Positions 25,707 through 35,533 of a stretch of 37,849 nt of DNA are shown piece after piece. The stretch comes from Paludisphaera rhizosphaerae (GTDB lineage: Bacteria; Planctomycetota; Planctomycetia; Isosphaerales; Isosphaeraceae), in NCBI RefSeq assembly GCF_011065895.1, contig NZ_JAALCR010000045.1, forward strand, positions 1 through 37,849, in the 5' to 3' direction. Every line of letters starts with the position of its first letter. Positions within the stretch are counted from its first letter, which is position 1. Below the pieces are notes generated by a model. It was given only the letters and a program-made list of their open reading frames with translations, was not told the origin of the DNA and made no database searches. The position numbers were made by a program, and so were the translations under genes.

Positions 25707-27350
25707 TCAAGGGGCGGCGGAGACCGGGGCGGCCTTGGCGGCCGCCTTTTTGGCTGCTGCTGCCTTCTTCGCCGCCGGGGCCTCGCCCGGCATGAACGGA
25801 GCGTTGCCGAAGGCCTTACGCTCGGGTTTGGCGGGGACTTTGAGTTCTTCGCGAAGTCTGGCCAGCTCTCGCTTCAACTCGGCGACGATCGGAGCGCGGT
25901 TCGGATCGTCGTAGACGTTGCGCAACTCCTGTGGGTCTTCACGAAGGTCGAACAGTTCCCAGGCGTCGAGATCGGGCGTCTCGAATCGGACGAGTTTGTA
26001 GCGGTCGTTCACGACGCCGTAGTGCGGGCGGACGTGATGCGGGTCGGGATACTCGTAGTATTCGTAATAGAAGCTCTTGCGCCAGTCGTTCGGGGCTTCG
26101 CCGCGGAGGATCGGGACGAGGCTTTTCCCCTGGACTTCAGAAGGAACCGCCAGTCCGGCGACTTCCAGGAAGGTCGGCGCAAAGTCCAGGTTTGAGACGA
26201 TGCGTCCCTCCGCGGTGCCCGGCTTCACCACGCCCGGCCAACGGACGAGGCACGGGGTCTTCAGAGACTCCTCGAAGATCCACCGCTTGTCGAACCAGCC
26301 ATGCTCGCCCAGGTAGAAGCCCTGATCCGAAGCGTAGACGACGATCGTGTTCGTCGCGAGCCCTTCGTCGTCGAGGTATTTGAGCAGCCGGCCGACGTTT
26401 TCATCGACGGCCTTGATGCAGCCCAGATAGTCGTGCATGTAGCGGTTGTACTTCCAGCGGACGAGGTCGGCCCCCTGGAGGTTCGCTTTGCGGAAGGCTT
26501 CATTGCGAGGGTTGTAGTAGGCGTCCCAGGCTTGCTTCTCCTCAGGCGTGAATCGTTCCTTGAAGTCGTTCAACTTGAGGTCGTTGGCGTTCATCGTCTT
26601 GGCGATCGTCATGTCCTGATCGCGTTCGGCCAGCGTCCGGTTGGCGTAGTCGTCGAAGAGGGTCGCCGGTGGGTCGTATGTGCGATCGCCGTCATGACCG
26701 AGAAGTCGGATCGGCGGCGACCACGGCCGGTGCGGCGCCTTGTGCTGGGTCATGAGGAGGAAGGGACGCGACTTGTCCCGCTTCTTAAGCCAGTCGAGCG
26801 AGACGTCCGTAATGACGTCTGTGACGTACCCATCGCGCTGCTTGCGGACGCCCATCTCGATCATGTCGGGGGCGTAGTAGATCCCCTGCCCCGGCAGAAT
26901 GTTCCAGTAGTCGAAACCGGTCGGATCCGACATGAGGTGCCACTTGCCGACGATCGCCGTTTGATATCCCGCCCCTTGAAGGAGCTTCGGGAACGTCGTC
27001 TGGCTGCCGTCGAATCGGCTGTTCGAGTTGTTGTAAAAGCCGTTGAGGTGGCTGTATTTCCCGGTGAGGACCGTCGCCCGGCTGGGTCCGCAGATCGAGT
27101 TGGGGACCAGGCAGCGATCGAATCGCACCCCCTCCCGTGCGATCCGGTCGAGATTCGGCGTCTCCAGCAGCTTCCGCGGTTCGTTGTACGCGCCGACGGC
27201 CTGGTAGGCGTGGTCGTCGGAGAAGATGAAGACGATGTTGGGCCGGGGGGGCTCGGCTGCATTGGTCGGGGTGGTCGACGTCGACAGACACACGGCGGCC
27301 AGCGCGAACGCGGCCGCGACGCCGAGGGGTCGTGTGGGAGGCTTGGACAT
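25707..27350 (-). CDS. Exported type I sulfatase
   Basis: The product is 547 residues. Type I sulfatases hydrolyse sulfate esters using a formylglycine made from cysteine in CxPxR. Here this is CGPSR (87-91), Cys87, followed by ATVLTGK. The metal ligands Asp45-Asp46 sit in PNIVFIFSDDHAYQ. Later conserved blocks include VGKWHLM, HKAPHRPWSPP and YASDQGFYLGEHGWFDKRW. A signal peptide (1-32) points to export. The C-terminus is an Ala/Lys tail (KKAAAAKKAAAKAAP), histone-H1-like in composition and unusual for a sulfatase. The gene sits between treZ and treY without an evident link to trehalose. It most resembles iduronate/choline-type planctomycete sulfatases; the substrate is unknown. Confidence 0.93.
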   Translation of the reverse strand: MSKPPTRPLGVAAAFALAAVCLSTSTTPTNAAEPPRPNIVFIFSDDHAYQAVGAYNEPRKLLETPNLDRIAREGVRFDRCLVPNSICGPSRATVLTGKYSHLNGFYNNSNSRFDGSQTTFPKLLQGAGYQTAIVGKWHLMSDPTGFDYWNILPGQGIYYAPDMIEMGVRKQRDGYVTDVITDVSLDWLKKRDKSRPFLLMTQHKAPHRPWSPPIRLLGHDGDRTYDPPATLFDDYANRTLAERDQDMTIAKTMNANDLKLNDFKERFTPEEKQAWDAYYNPRNEAFRKANLQGADLVRWKYNRYMHDYLGCIKAVDENVGRLLKYLDDEGLATNTIVVYASDQGFYLGEHGWFDKRWIFEESLKTPCLVRWPGVVKPGTAEGRIVSNLDFAPTFLEVAGLAVPSEVQGKSLVPILRGEAPNDWRKSFYYEYYEYPDPHHVRPHYGVVNDRYKLVRFETPDLDAWELFDLREDPQELRNVYDDPNRAPIVAELKRELARLREELKVPAKPERKAFGNAPFMPGEAPAAKKAAAAKKAAAKAAPVSAAP

Positions 27351-27425
27351 ATCGCTGATCTCGACGGTCTAAAGGTTGCGGGCCCCGGTTCGGAGCCGGG
27401 ACCGCCGATTATACGACGGCTCCGC

Positions 27426-30400
27426 TCACTCCTCCATGAGAAGGGCCACGGGGAAATCCGCAAAAAGGACGGCGGCGGGGATTGAAGCGACTCCCTCGTG
27501 AACCTGGCTCGCGACGACGGCTCCGGTGAAGACGTCCCGATAGCGGAGGCCCGGTTCAAGGCCTGGCATGCGGACGATCGTTTCGCCCCAGGCGGCCTCT
27601 CCCAGCGGGCATTGGCCCTCGAAGCTCAGTCGCGTCGACAGCCGAGGCACCGCGACGACCGCCGACTCGTGTCCCAACCCGCGATGGAAGGCGAAGATCG
27701 ACCCCTCATGCTTTCCTGACGGCTGAAGGGGGGTGTAAGCCCCTTCGGCGAACAGGCGGGGCGATCGTCGCCGCGCATGAAGAGCCCGCCAGTGGACGTA
27801 GAGCTTGCCCCGGCCGTCGAAGACGTTCTCGGCAAGGTCGCGGGCCATCGTGGAGGCGTTGTCGCCGCATTCGCGGTGACGGCGGATCAGCATGTCGAGC
27901 ATCGATTTCCGGAGGTTGTAATCGACGGGGCGTCGATTGTCCGGGTCGACCAGGCTGAAATCCCAGATCTCGGTCCCCTGATAGGTGTCCGGAACTCCCG
28001 GCGCGGCGAGCTTTAGCAAGGTCTGAGCCAGCCCGTTGATTCGTCCGTGCCTGGCGACCCGACGTTGGAACGGCAGGAAGTCTCTGAAAAAGGGGGCGTT
28101 TCTCACCGGATCGAGGATGTCGCCGAGGAAAGCGTCCAGCGCCGCCTCGTATTCTTCAAAAGGGTTTTGCCAGCTCGTGTGGACCTTGGCCTCGCGTGTG
28201 GCCTTGAGCATGAACGCGCGGATTCGGGCGAGGAAGTCCGTCAGGCCGGCTTCGTCCAGGGGATCGAGCGGCCAGGCCCCCAGAAGGGTTTGGTAGAGCA
28301 AGTATTCTTCGTTGCGGCCAGGGACCGCGGACCCGTCGGCGAGCGCCCGATGGTGGACCAGGTTGAGGTCGGTCCAGTGGACGAAGGCGTCGAACCACTC
28401 CTCGGGAATCTCCGAGAGGACGTTGATGCGAGCGCGGACGTCCTCGCTGCGTTTGGTGTCGTGCGTCGAGAGCGTCGTGAGGGCGTAAGGGAATTTCCCC
28501 GCCCGTCGTCCGAGCCAGCGATGGAGCGAGGCTGGTGACGCGCCGAAATGATTGGGTTCGCCGCCCACCTCGTTCAGGGAGATTAAACGGTTGTAGACGT
28601 AAAACGTCGTATCTTCGATCCCCTTGGCGGTGGCCGGCGCCGTGACCTGCTGAAATTTGCCGGCGAAATCGACCTGAGAGGGTTCTCCTTCGGGAGTCGG
28701 GCCGACCGAGACGCGATCGAGCAACGTACGCGAGAGGAAGTCGAACACCGCCGATCCGAGCAAGGGATTGAGCCTTCGGGCGCGAGCCACGGCTCGACCG
28801 ACGAGTTGACGATCCTTCTCCGAGACCTCGTCGGCCGTAATGTAGCTGCGGTACACGGGGAAGGCGGCGATCACCTCGCGCAGGGCCGTCCGCAGCGCAG
28901 TCTGCGTGAAGTCGCGCGCCCGGCGGTCGCGGAGGGCGATCCGCTCAAGCTGATAGGCGAGGACGTGCAACTCGCTGGAGAGCGATGCGTCCATGATGAG
29001 CCGCTTTTTCTCCATGACGATGTCGCGGTAGGGCGTGGCGTCGTCGATCAGCTCTTCGTACTGGCGGGTGAAATCGTTCTCGTTCATGCCGTCGATGAAG
29101 AGCATGTTGATTCGATTGAGGGCGTCGTAACCCGACGTCCCGTGGACGGGCCAGTCCTCTGGCAGCGCCTCATCGAGCGCCAGAATCTTTTCGACGACCA
29201 CGTAAAGCCGGGGAGGCCAGCCGTGACCCGGCGCCGTCTCGGTCATGGCCTCGCGCAACTGGGGTTCGATCTCCTCCCAGGGGAGTTCCTCGGCGTGCGT
29301 TCCCTCGTGGTGGAGCCGATGCGCCAGGATCAGGAACAAAGCCGTCTGAAGTCGGTCCAGATACGTCTTGGGGTCGAGCAAACCGTCCGGGTGGTCGATG
29401 CGCAGGCCGGAGGCCGGCATCCGGCCGAGAATCCGGAAAATGTGGCTGTGGGTCTCGTGAACCACCTCCCAGCGGTCGGCTCGAAGGGCGGCGAGGGCGT
29501 TGATGTCGAAGAACCGGCGATAGTTGATTTCGTCGGTGGCTACGCGCCAGTAGGCGAGCCGGTAAGGTTGGGCCTGAAGCAGCTCGTCGAAGCCGTCGAA
29601 GCTGCCGGCTTCGCCCGGCTCGCCGTCGAGGACGTCGAGGGTCCGGTCGACGGCCTCTGCAATGCTCGGTTCGGCTGCCAGGAGGTCGCCTAGCCGGCGC
29701 TTGACGATCTCCTTCTCGCGGTGGCGCTCGTTGATGCGGTCCGCGGCCGTCTCGGTATGGTCAGGCAGGTTGCGAACGGCCGTGAGGATGCTCTGGAATT
29801 CCAGGACCCCATAAGCCATCGGTCCTAGCTCGGCGAGGATCGGCTCCAGGGCAGGTTCCATCACGGCTCGGTAGCTCTTGGGATCGAGCGGGAACCGGTG
29901 TTCGAAATAGCGAACGTGGAAAGCCCCGCCGTCGCGGCCCAGTTTCAAGTCGCCGGCCTCGAGCACGTCGCCATAGAGCCCGCCCAGGAACGGCAGCAGA
30001 ACGCGGCCCCGATTCTCAGGACGGGTCGGAGCGGCCCAGTCGATGTCGAAAGCGCCGGCGTAGATCGAGGCCTGGCCGTTTTCCAGAACGTCGTTCCACC
30101 AGGGATTCTCATTCCCGAGGATTCCCATGTGGTTGGGAACAACGTCCAGCAACAGCCCCATCCCTCGCTCGCGCAACGCTTCGAGCAACTTCTCGTGCTC
30201 GGCCTCCGTCCCAATTTCCGGGTTCAATTGCGAATGGTCCGTGATGTCGTAGCCGTGAGTGCTCCCGGGGGCCGCCTTGAGGTAGGGGGACGTATACAGG
30301 TCGGTGATTCCCAGCATGTCGAGATAGTCGATGATCGCGCGAGCGTCGTTGAACCGGAATCCGGCGTGCAACTGAATGCGATAGGTGGCCGTGGGGACGA

Positions 30401-30494
30401 TTCGGCGTCGGTCGACCTCGGCGAGAGCAGCCGTGAGCAGGCTGTCGATGTAAGGGTCTCGTGAAAAGGTCGCTGGGGACGTCGTATCTTCCAT
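27426..30494 (-). CDS. treY: Malto-oligosyltrehalose synthase TreY
   Basis: The product is 1022 residues, at the long end for the family. TreY turns the reducing end of maltodextrins into an alpha,alpha-1,1-linked trehalosyl unit, the substrate of TreZ. GH13 motifs are TATYRIQLHAGFRFNDA (35-51), GLLLDVVPNHMGI (113-125), the nucleophile Asp367 in LRIDHPDGLLDP, and the acid/base Glu435 in YVVVEKILA. GTSGYDALN (452-460) and the late PDTYQGTEIWDFSLVDPDNR block are diagnostic of TreY. It lies downstream of glgX on the same strand, separated by a hairpin (30531-30561), and 75 bases before the sulfatase gene. Confidence 0.96.
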   Translation of the reverse strand: MEDTTSPATFSRDPYIDSLLTAALAEVDRRRIVPTATYRIQLHAGFRFNDARAIIDYLDMLGITDLYTSPYLKAAPGSTHGYDITDHSQLNPEIGTEAEHEKLLEALRERGMGLLLDVVPNHMGILGNENPWWNDVLENGQASIYAGAFDIDWAAPTRPENRGRVLLPFLGGLYGDVLEAGDLKLGRDGGAFHVRYFEHRFPLDPKSYRAVMEPALEPILAELGPMAYGVLEFQSILTAVRNLPDHTETAADRINERHREKEIVKRRLGDLLAAEPSIAEAVDRTLDVLDGEPGEAGSFDGFDELLQAQPYRLAYWRVATDEINYRRFFDINALAALRADRWEVVHETHSHIFRILGRMPASGLRIDHPDGLLDPKTYLDRLQTALFLILAHRLHHEGTHAEELPWEEIEPQLREAMTETAPGHGWPPRLYVVVEKILALDEALPEDWPVHGTSGYDALNRINMLFIDGMNENDFTRQYEELIDDATPYRDIVMEKKRLIMDASLSSELHVLAYQLERIALRDRRARDFTQTALRTALREVIAAFPVYRSYITADEVSEKDRQLVGRAVARARRLNPLLGSAVFDFLSRTLLDRVSVGPTPEGEPSQVDFAGKFQQVTAPATAKGIEDTTFYVYNRLISLNEVGGEPNHFGASPASLHRWLGRRAGKFPYALTTLSTHDTKRSEDVRARINVLSEIPEEWFDAFVHWTDLNLVHHRALADGSAVPGRNEEYLLYQTLLGAWPLDPLDEAGLTDFLARIRAFMLKATREAKVHTSWQNPFEEYEAALDAFLGDILDPVRNAPFFRDFLPFQRRVARHGRINGLAQTLLKLAAPGVPDTYQGTEIWDFSLVDPDNRRPVDYNLRKSMLDMLIRRHRECGDNASTMARDLAENVFDGRGKLYVHWRALHARRRSPRLFAEGAYTPLQPSGKHEGSIFAFHRGLGHESAVVAVPRLSTRLSFEGQCPLGEAAWGETIVRMPGLEPGLRYRDVFTGAVVASQVHEGVASIPAAVLFADFPVALLMEE

Positions 30495-30530
30495 GGAGAG
30501 AGGCTCCGTATTCGGGAGGGGCCAGAACGA

Positions 30531-30561
30531 CGAAGGGGCGGGTCCGAGACCCGCCCCTTCG
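30531..30561 (-). terminator. Hairpin between glgX and treY
   Basis: CGAAGGGGCGGGT (30531-30543) pairs perfectly with ACCCGCCCCTTCG (30549-30561) with a five-base loop. On the minus strand it follows the glgX stop and is trailed by TCGTTCTGG, a poor T tract. It could attenuate read-through into treY or act as an mRNA-stabilising stem. Confidence 0.6.
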
Positions 30562-30596
30562 CGCCTCGTCGTCTGTAAATGGTAACAGAACGGGAA

Positions 30597-32834
30597 TTAG
30601 ACCCCCCGGTTCGGCGACCGTCGGTGAGAGGGGACCGGTGGAGACGGCTCCTGCGCCTCGCGGCGGAGCACCTCGACCTGTCGGGCCGAGACGTCCGCGT
30701 CTGCGTTCTCGGCGTCTCTGGTGAAGAAGACCGCCATCGAGCGGGCAGGAAGCTCGTAGACGAACCCACCTTCTGCGATCAGCGGCGTTTGATCGTCGGC
30801 GAATGTCTCCAGAGCCCGCCGCCAGACCTGCTTCTCATTAATCTTCGGGAGCGTGAACTGGATCGATTCATGGTGGGCGTTCAACAGAATCAAGCCGGTA
30901 TCGTCGAGGATCGGTTCGCCGCGTTCGTTGACGTCGTCGATCAGATCGCCGGCCAGTCGTACGCCCAGGCATTTGACAAAGCCCGCGTTCCAATCCTCGT
31001 CGGTCATCTCGTCGCCCGACGGGACGAGGAACGACACGTCCTTGATCTCCGAGCCTCGGAGCGCACGGCCCTGGAAGAACTTCCGACGTTGGAAGATCGG
31101 ATGCTCTCGGAAAAGCCGCGTCACTCGTTGTGTGAAATTCAGGAATTTCTTCTGGTCGTCGTTCAGATTCCAGTCGAGCCAGGTCAGCTCGTTGTCCTGG
31201 CAATAGGTGTTGTTGTTTCCCTTCTGGGTGTGGCCGATCTCGTCGCCAGCTAGCAGCATCGCAACCCCCTGAGAGAGCATCAGGGTGGTCATGAAGTTGC
31301 GCATCTGTCGCTGGCGGAGGGCGTTGATCTCAGGATCGTCGGTCGGCCCTTCGGCGCCGCAATTCCAGGAGTCGTTGTTGCTGGCGCCGTCGCGATTCTC
31401 CTCGCCGTTCGCCTCGTTGTGTTTCTCGTTGTAGGAAACGAGGTCCCTGAGCGTGAAGCCGTCGTGGCAGGTGATGAAGTTGATGCTGGCGCAGGGGGCT
31501 CGGCCGTTTTGCTCGTAGAGGTCGCTGGAGCCGGTGAGCCGCGTGGCGAACTCAGAGACCGTGCCGCCGTCCCCCTTCCAGAAGCGACGGACGTTGTCGC
31601 GGTACTTCCCGTTCCACTCGGTCCAGAGAACGGGGAAATGGCCGACCTGGTAGCCGCCCGGACCGACGTCCCACGGCTCGGCGATCAGCTTCACCTGCGA
31701 GAGGATCGGGTCCTGGTGAATGATGTCGAAGAACGCACCCAGGCGATCGACTTCGTAGAGTTCGCGAGCCAGAGTGCTCGCCAGGTCGAAGCGGAAGCCG
31801 TCGACGTGCATGTCGACGACCCAGTAGCGCAGGCTGTCCATGATGAGCTGGAGGACCTGCGGGTGACTCATATCGAAGGTATTGCCGCAGCCGGTGAAGT
31901 CCATGTAGTGGCGGCGGCTCTCGGGGCTGAGGCGGTAATAGCCGGCGTTGTCGAGCCCTCGGAAGGAGAGCGTCGGCCCCTGCTGCTGGCCTTCCGCCGT
32001 GTGGTTGTAAACCACGTCGAGGATGACTTCGATCCCCGCGGCGTGAAGGGCGCGGACCATCATTTTGAACTCACGGACCGCCGCCAGCGGATCGTTCGGC
32101 TGGGTCGAATATCGAGGGTCGGGGGCGAAGAACCCCAGAGTGTTGTAACCCCAGTAGTTGATGCGTCCCTTCTCTGTGAGGAAGCGATCGTCGACGTGGT
32201 AATGAATCGGCAGCAGTTCGACGGCCGTCACCCCCAAAGAACGGAGGTGTTGGATCGCCCCGTCGGAAGCCATGCCGGCGTAAGTCCCGCGTATCTTCTC
32301 GGTCACTTCGGGCATCAGCTTGGTGAAGCCTTTGACGTGAGCTTCGTAGATGAGCGTCTCGTGCCAGGGAGTCAGCGGCGGTCGATCATCTCCCCAGACG
32401 AACGATGTGTCGGCGACGGCTGCGAGGGGGGCGAAGGCGCCGCTGTCGCGTTTGTCGAAGGCCAGGTCCTGTTCGGGGCTGTCGAGCGGGTAGCCGAAGA
32501 GCGAATCGTCCCATTTCAGGTCGCGGCCGATGGCCTTCGCATAGGGGTCGAGGAGCAGCTTGTGCGGGTTGAAGCGATGGCCGTTCGTCGGCTCGAAGGG
32601 ACCCTCGATGCGATAACCGTACAACTGGCCCGGAACGACGTCGGGTAGATACTGGTGCCAGACGTTGGCTGTTTGTTCGCGTAACGCGATCGTCGTCGAC
32701 TCTCGCGTGGCGTCGGGGCCGTCGAAGAGACATAAAGAAACGCGACTCGCGTTCTCCGCGAAGACGCTGAAATTGACGCCGGCTCCGTCCCAGGTCGCTC
32801 CAAGAGGGAAAGGTCGTCCAGGCCAAACGCGCAT
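30597..32834 (-). CDS. glgX: Glycogen debranching enzyme GlgX/TreX
   Basis: The product is 745 residues. GlgX/TreX hydrolyses alpha-1,6 branches of glycogen or limit dextrin to give linear maltodextrins. An N-terminal CBM48 ([20 protein letters not shown], 5-24) precedes the GH13 barrel: [15 protein letters not shown] (163-177), [15 protein letters not shown] (268-282), the nucleophile Asp350 in [10 protein letters not shown], Glu386 in LIAEPWDVG, and Asp458 in [10 protein letters not shown]. It is first in the minus-strand set with treY, and with treZ it completes the trehalose route from glycogen. No typical strong ribosome site is seen upstream of the ATG at 32834. Confidence 0.96.
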   Translation of the reverse strand: MRVWPGRPFPLGATWDGAGVNFSVFAENASRVSLCLFDGPDATRESTTIALREQTANVWHQYLPDVVPGQLYGYRIEGPFEPTNGHRFNPHKLLLDPYAKAIGRDLKWDDSLFGYPLDSPEQDLAFDKRDSGAFAPLAAVADTSFVWGDDRPPLTPWHETLIYEAHVKGFTKLMPEVTEKIRGTYAGMASDGAIQHLRSLGVTAVELLPIHYHVDDRFLTEKGRINYWGYNTLGFFAPDPRYSTQPNDPLAAVREFKMMVRALHAAGIEVILDVVYNHTAEGQQQGPTLSFRGLDNAGYYRLSPESRRHYMDFTGCGNTFDMSHPQVLQLIMDSLRYWVVDMHVDGFRFDLASTLARELYEVDRLGAFFDIIHQDPILSQVKLIAEPWDVGPGGYQVGHFPVLWTEWNGKYRDNVRRFWKGDGGTVSEFATRLTGSSDLYEQNGRAPCASINFITCHDGFTLRDLVSYNEKHNEANGEENRDGASNNDSWNCGAEGPTDDPEINALRQRQMRNFMTTLMLSQGVAMLLAGDEIGHTQKGNNNTYCQDNELTWLDWNLNDDQKKFLNFTQRVTRLFREHPIFQRRKFFQGRALRGSEIKDVSFLVPSGDEMTDEDWNAGFVKCLGVRLAGDLIDDVNERGEPILDDTGLILLNAHHESIQFTLPKINEKQVWRRALETFADDQTPLIAEGGFVYELPARSMAVFFTRDAENADADVSARQVEVLRREAQEPSPPVPSHRRSPNRGV

Positions 32835-33052
32835 GTGAGGGTATCCTCATGTGTGCCGATCGGATCGGCCTTGAGCATCGACGTGACGTCGTCGTCGCTC
32901 AGAGGCGAAGTTCGGTCACCACACATAAGCAAACCGCGCGCCGGAGGCTGCGTCCAGCCCTCGGCGCTTGAGAATGCAAGGCGGCTCAATCCAACGGCCG
33001 GCCTCATCCGGAGCGAGGTCGCGTTGGCCGGGAGTGAGCCGATTGCACTGGT

Positions 33053-35467
33053 TCAGCCGTGCCGCGGTCCGTAGATCCGGTCCGATTCCCGAGTCTTGAG
33101 GGGCGTCATTCGTCGGGGGCCGCGGAAGAGGGGCTTTGAGGAGGTCGAGGCGGTCGCAGTCGTCGAGGTCGTCGCGACAGCGGCCTTATGCCTTCGCCAC
33201 CACCGTAGAGCTGCCCGGCGGAGGTGGACGGTCGAGGCCGTGACGAACAGGACGCCCACGGGAAGGTCGAGTGACGACCGTTCGACCTGGCCGCTCGAGG
33301 GGACGACGGTTTCAGGCTCTGCCGCCGCAATCGGCTCGCCCGTGGTGGACGGCTCGGAAGTGGCGCCCAGACCGTCGAAGAGCCATTGGAAACCGCCCTG
33401 GAGAGCGGCGAGCACTCGGTCGGCCTTCAGGAGCGCCGCATCGTCGGCGTCGGGCGAGGCGGTATCGATTTTGGCGGTTTCGACCCTGACGACCTCGTCG
33501 TCGTGATCGCGCGAGGTAGCAAGACTCTCGGACGATCCGGCCGGGCCGCGGTCCTGACCGTCGTCCGACTGTGAGTTTGACGAGGAAAGGATCGCGCTCA
33601 GAGCCGAAGGCGATCGCCCCGCGGCCGGGGCGGCCCAGGCGACGGCGGTCAAGCTGCCGGGGACCGTTGGACCGACGCTGACGACGCCGTCGCCGTTCGC
33701 CCCCGGCCGACCGACCAGGGGAGGGGTCGTGGATGATCCGGCCGCCCAGGGCGAAGGACCCATCTCCACGGACCGCGCTGCGTCGGACCGTGCGGCGACG
33801 GGGGCGGTGAATGACGGCGTCGGCGTGATCGTTGTTGCGGAGACAGGCGTCGATGGCAGCGATGGAGATGAGGCGGAGCGATCGACGCCCAACCGGATGG
33901 CGAGGACGCCGCCTGGCCCCACGGCATCGGCGACGACGTCCATGTGCAGGGCGTCGTCGACCAGCGACCAGGTGCCAGAGACGGAGGCGCCGCCGACAGC
34001 CGTCAGGCGAACCGTGTACGCTCCGGGGGCCAGATAAAGCGGCAACTCGATAGGCTCGGAGCTGGAAGTTACGAATACCACTCCGTCAACGCCGATCACC
34101 TCGATCTGAAGCGAGCCAGACTGAGTATGCCCTCGGAGCGTGAGCAGGGCGTGTTCATCGACGACGATGGGGACGTCGGTCGATGAGCCGCCAGGCAGCG
34201 AGATCGCTCCCCCACCAAGTATTTTCGAGTGGCTCACCTTTGGCGGACTGGTCGGGGCCTCAGCGGTCGACAGGGTGAAGCTGCCGAGTGCTCCGGTTGG
34301 AAGGCCGCTCGCGACTGGAGTGCGCCCGATCAGATCGGCGAGCGGTCTGTCTCCAGAGACGATCACAGTGTACTCGCCGGCCGGAACCGCTGATGCGAAG
34401 GTAAACCCAACTCGTTGCAGGCCGTAATCCGCTCGGGTAGGCAAAACGTCGTAAGTCTGACCGTTGGAATCAACGACCTTCACGGAGTCTAGCCAGACCG
34501 TATTCGGATCGAGAGGCGCGGAGAACGCGAGCGTGAAACCCGTCGCGATTCCGTTGGAGTGGTCGACCGTGAAACTGGTTACGGTCGTCGGGCCTTTCGC
34601 GGGATCGGCCGTGATTCCTAGCCGATAGTCGCCACCGGGCTGGCCATCGGTCTTGGCAACGACGACGTAATAGTCGCCCGGCGCAAGTCCGAGGGAGAGA
34701 TACGGATCGTTGGCCGCGTTCAACTGGCCCCCCGGAACGTCCAGCGGCTGGAATTTTCCGGTCAGGGCGTCCTTTACGAGGTTGCCGGACTGGTCGTAGA
34801 CCTTCAACCCCGCGATGAGTTCGCTGCCGATCGCACCGGCGTCGAGTTGAATCGTCACTTGCCAGAGCGGTTGACTCGCACCGAGTTGGAAATGGTATAC
34901 ATCCTGAGCGCCGAGCGAGTTCGCGAGCGTCCCAGGTGTGAATAGGACCGAGGAGCCCACGACGCCGAGATCCTTGACGACGGGAGCGGAGGACTCAACC
35001 TGGAACTCGGCGATCTCCTGGTCCTTTGTGTAGTCCCAACGGCCTCTCGAGAGCATTTCCGACTGGAAGCCGGAGTGGAGGACGAAGGCGTAACGCCCAG
35101 GAGCCAGGGGCGCGGCGAGAGTGATGGTCACAACCCCCGAGCCTGGGTCGATTGAGACGTCTGCGTCCCCGTGATAATTGAGGACCGGCGTCTCCGACCC
35201 GTCGGACTCGATGCGGTCGAGGCCGACGAGGGCGTTCGTCCACGAGATCGCGAGAATTGGGCTCATTCGCAGCGTCAGGACCGTCGGCGACTCTGAGACG
35301 TCTATGACGGACCCGTCCGCAGGCGTGGTCGAGATGAGGCTGCTGAGAACCTCGCGCGAGGTACCTGAAGATGCGATGTCGGCGACGCCCATGGTTGAGG
35401 GGGTCCGCCGCTGCTCCAGAGGCTCAAACTCAAGCCCGGTCCAGTGTCTGGGAAGTCGCATCGTCAT
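33053..35467 (-). CDS. Large surface protein: Ig-like/PPC-like domains, C-terminal anchor
   Basis: The product is 804 residues with no recognised enzyme domain. The N-terminus bears the motif FEPLEQRRTPS (about 14-24), like the LE-x-R-x-LL motif of exported planctomycete proteins. Residues about 45-155 look like a bacterial Ig-like domain (STTPADGSVIDVSESPTVLT). Residues about 170-285 look like a PPC domain (DVYHFQLG, then LGLAPGDYYVVVAKTDG). A second Ig-like segment covers about 295-405 and another PPC-like segment about 420-525. A long Ser/Thr/Pro-rich linker follows. Near the C-terminus lies a hydrophobic segment (LPVGVLFVTASTVHLRRAAL) followed by RWWRRHK, and then about 45 more Thr/Ser- and Arg-rich residues. 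It is separated by 66 bases from the metalloprotease gene and may share its transcript. Confidence 0.8.
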   Translation of the reverse strand: MTMRLPRHWTGLEFEPLEQRRTPSTMGVADIASSGTSREVLSSLISTTPADGSVIDVSESPTVLTLRMSPILAISWTNALVGLDRIESDGSETPVLNYHGDADVSIDPGSGVVTITLAAPLAPGRYAFVLHSGFQSEMLSRGRWDYTKDQEIAEFQVESSAPVVKDLGVVGSSVLFTPGTLANSLGAQDVYHFQLGASQPLWQVTIQLDAGAIGSELIAGLKVYDQSGNLVKDALTGKFQPLDVPGGQLNAANDPYLSLGLAPGDYYVVVAKTDGQPGGDYRLGITADPAKGPTTVTSFTVDHSNGIATGFTLAFSAPLDPNTVWLDSVKVVDSNGQTYDVLPTRADYGLQRVGFTFASAVPAGEYTVIVSGDRPLADLIGRTPVASGLPTGALGSFTLSTAEAPTSPPKVSHSKILGGGAISLPGGSSTDVPIVVDEHALLTLRGHTQSGSLQIEVIGVDGVVFVTSSSEPIELPLYLAPGAYTVRLTAVGGASVSGTWSLVDDALHMDVVADAVGPGGVLAIRLGVDRSASSPSLPSTPVSATTITPTPSFTAPVAARSDAARSVEMGPSPWAAGSSTTPPLVGRPGANGDGVVSVGPTVPGSLTAVAWAAPAAGRSPSALSAILSSSNSQSDDGQDRGPAGSSESLATSRDHDDEVVRVETAKIDTASPDADDAALLKADRVLAALQGGFQWLFDGLGATSEPSTTGEPIAAAEPETVVPSSGQVERSSLDLPVGVLFVTASTVHLRRAALRWWRRHKAAVATTSTTATASTSSKPLFRGPRRMTPLKTRESDRIYGPRHG

Positions 35468-35533
35468 GGGTGCACCGCCGGAGGAACGAGGCTCCGGGCG
35501 CCGTCGAAGACGCCGCGGGCCGTCGCGTCGAGG

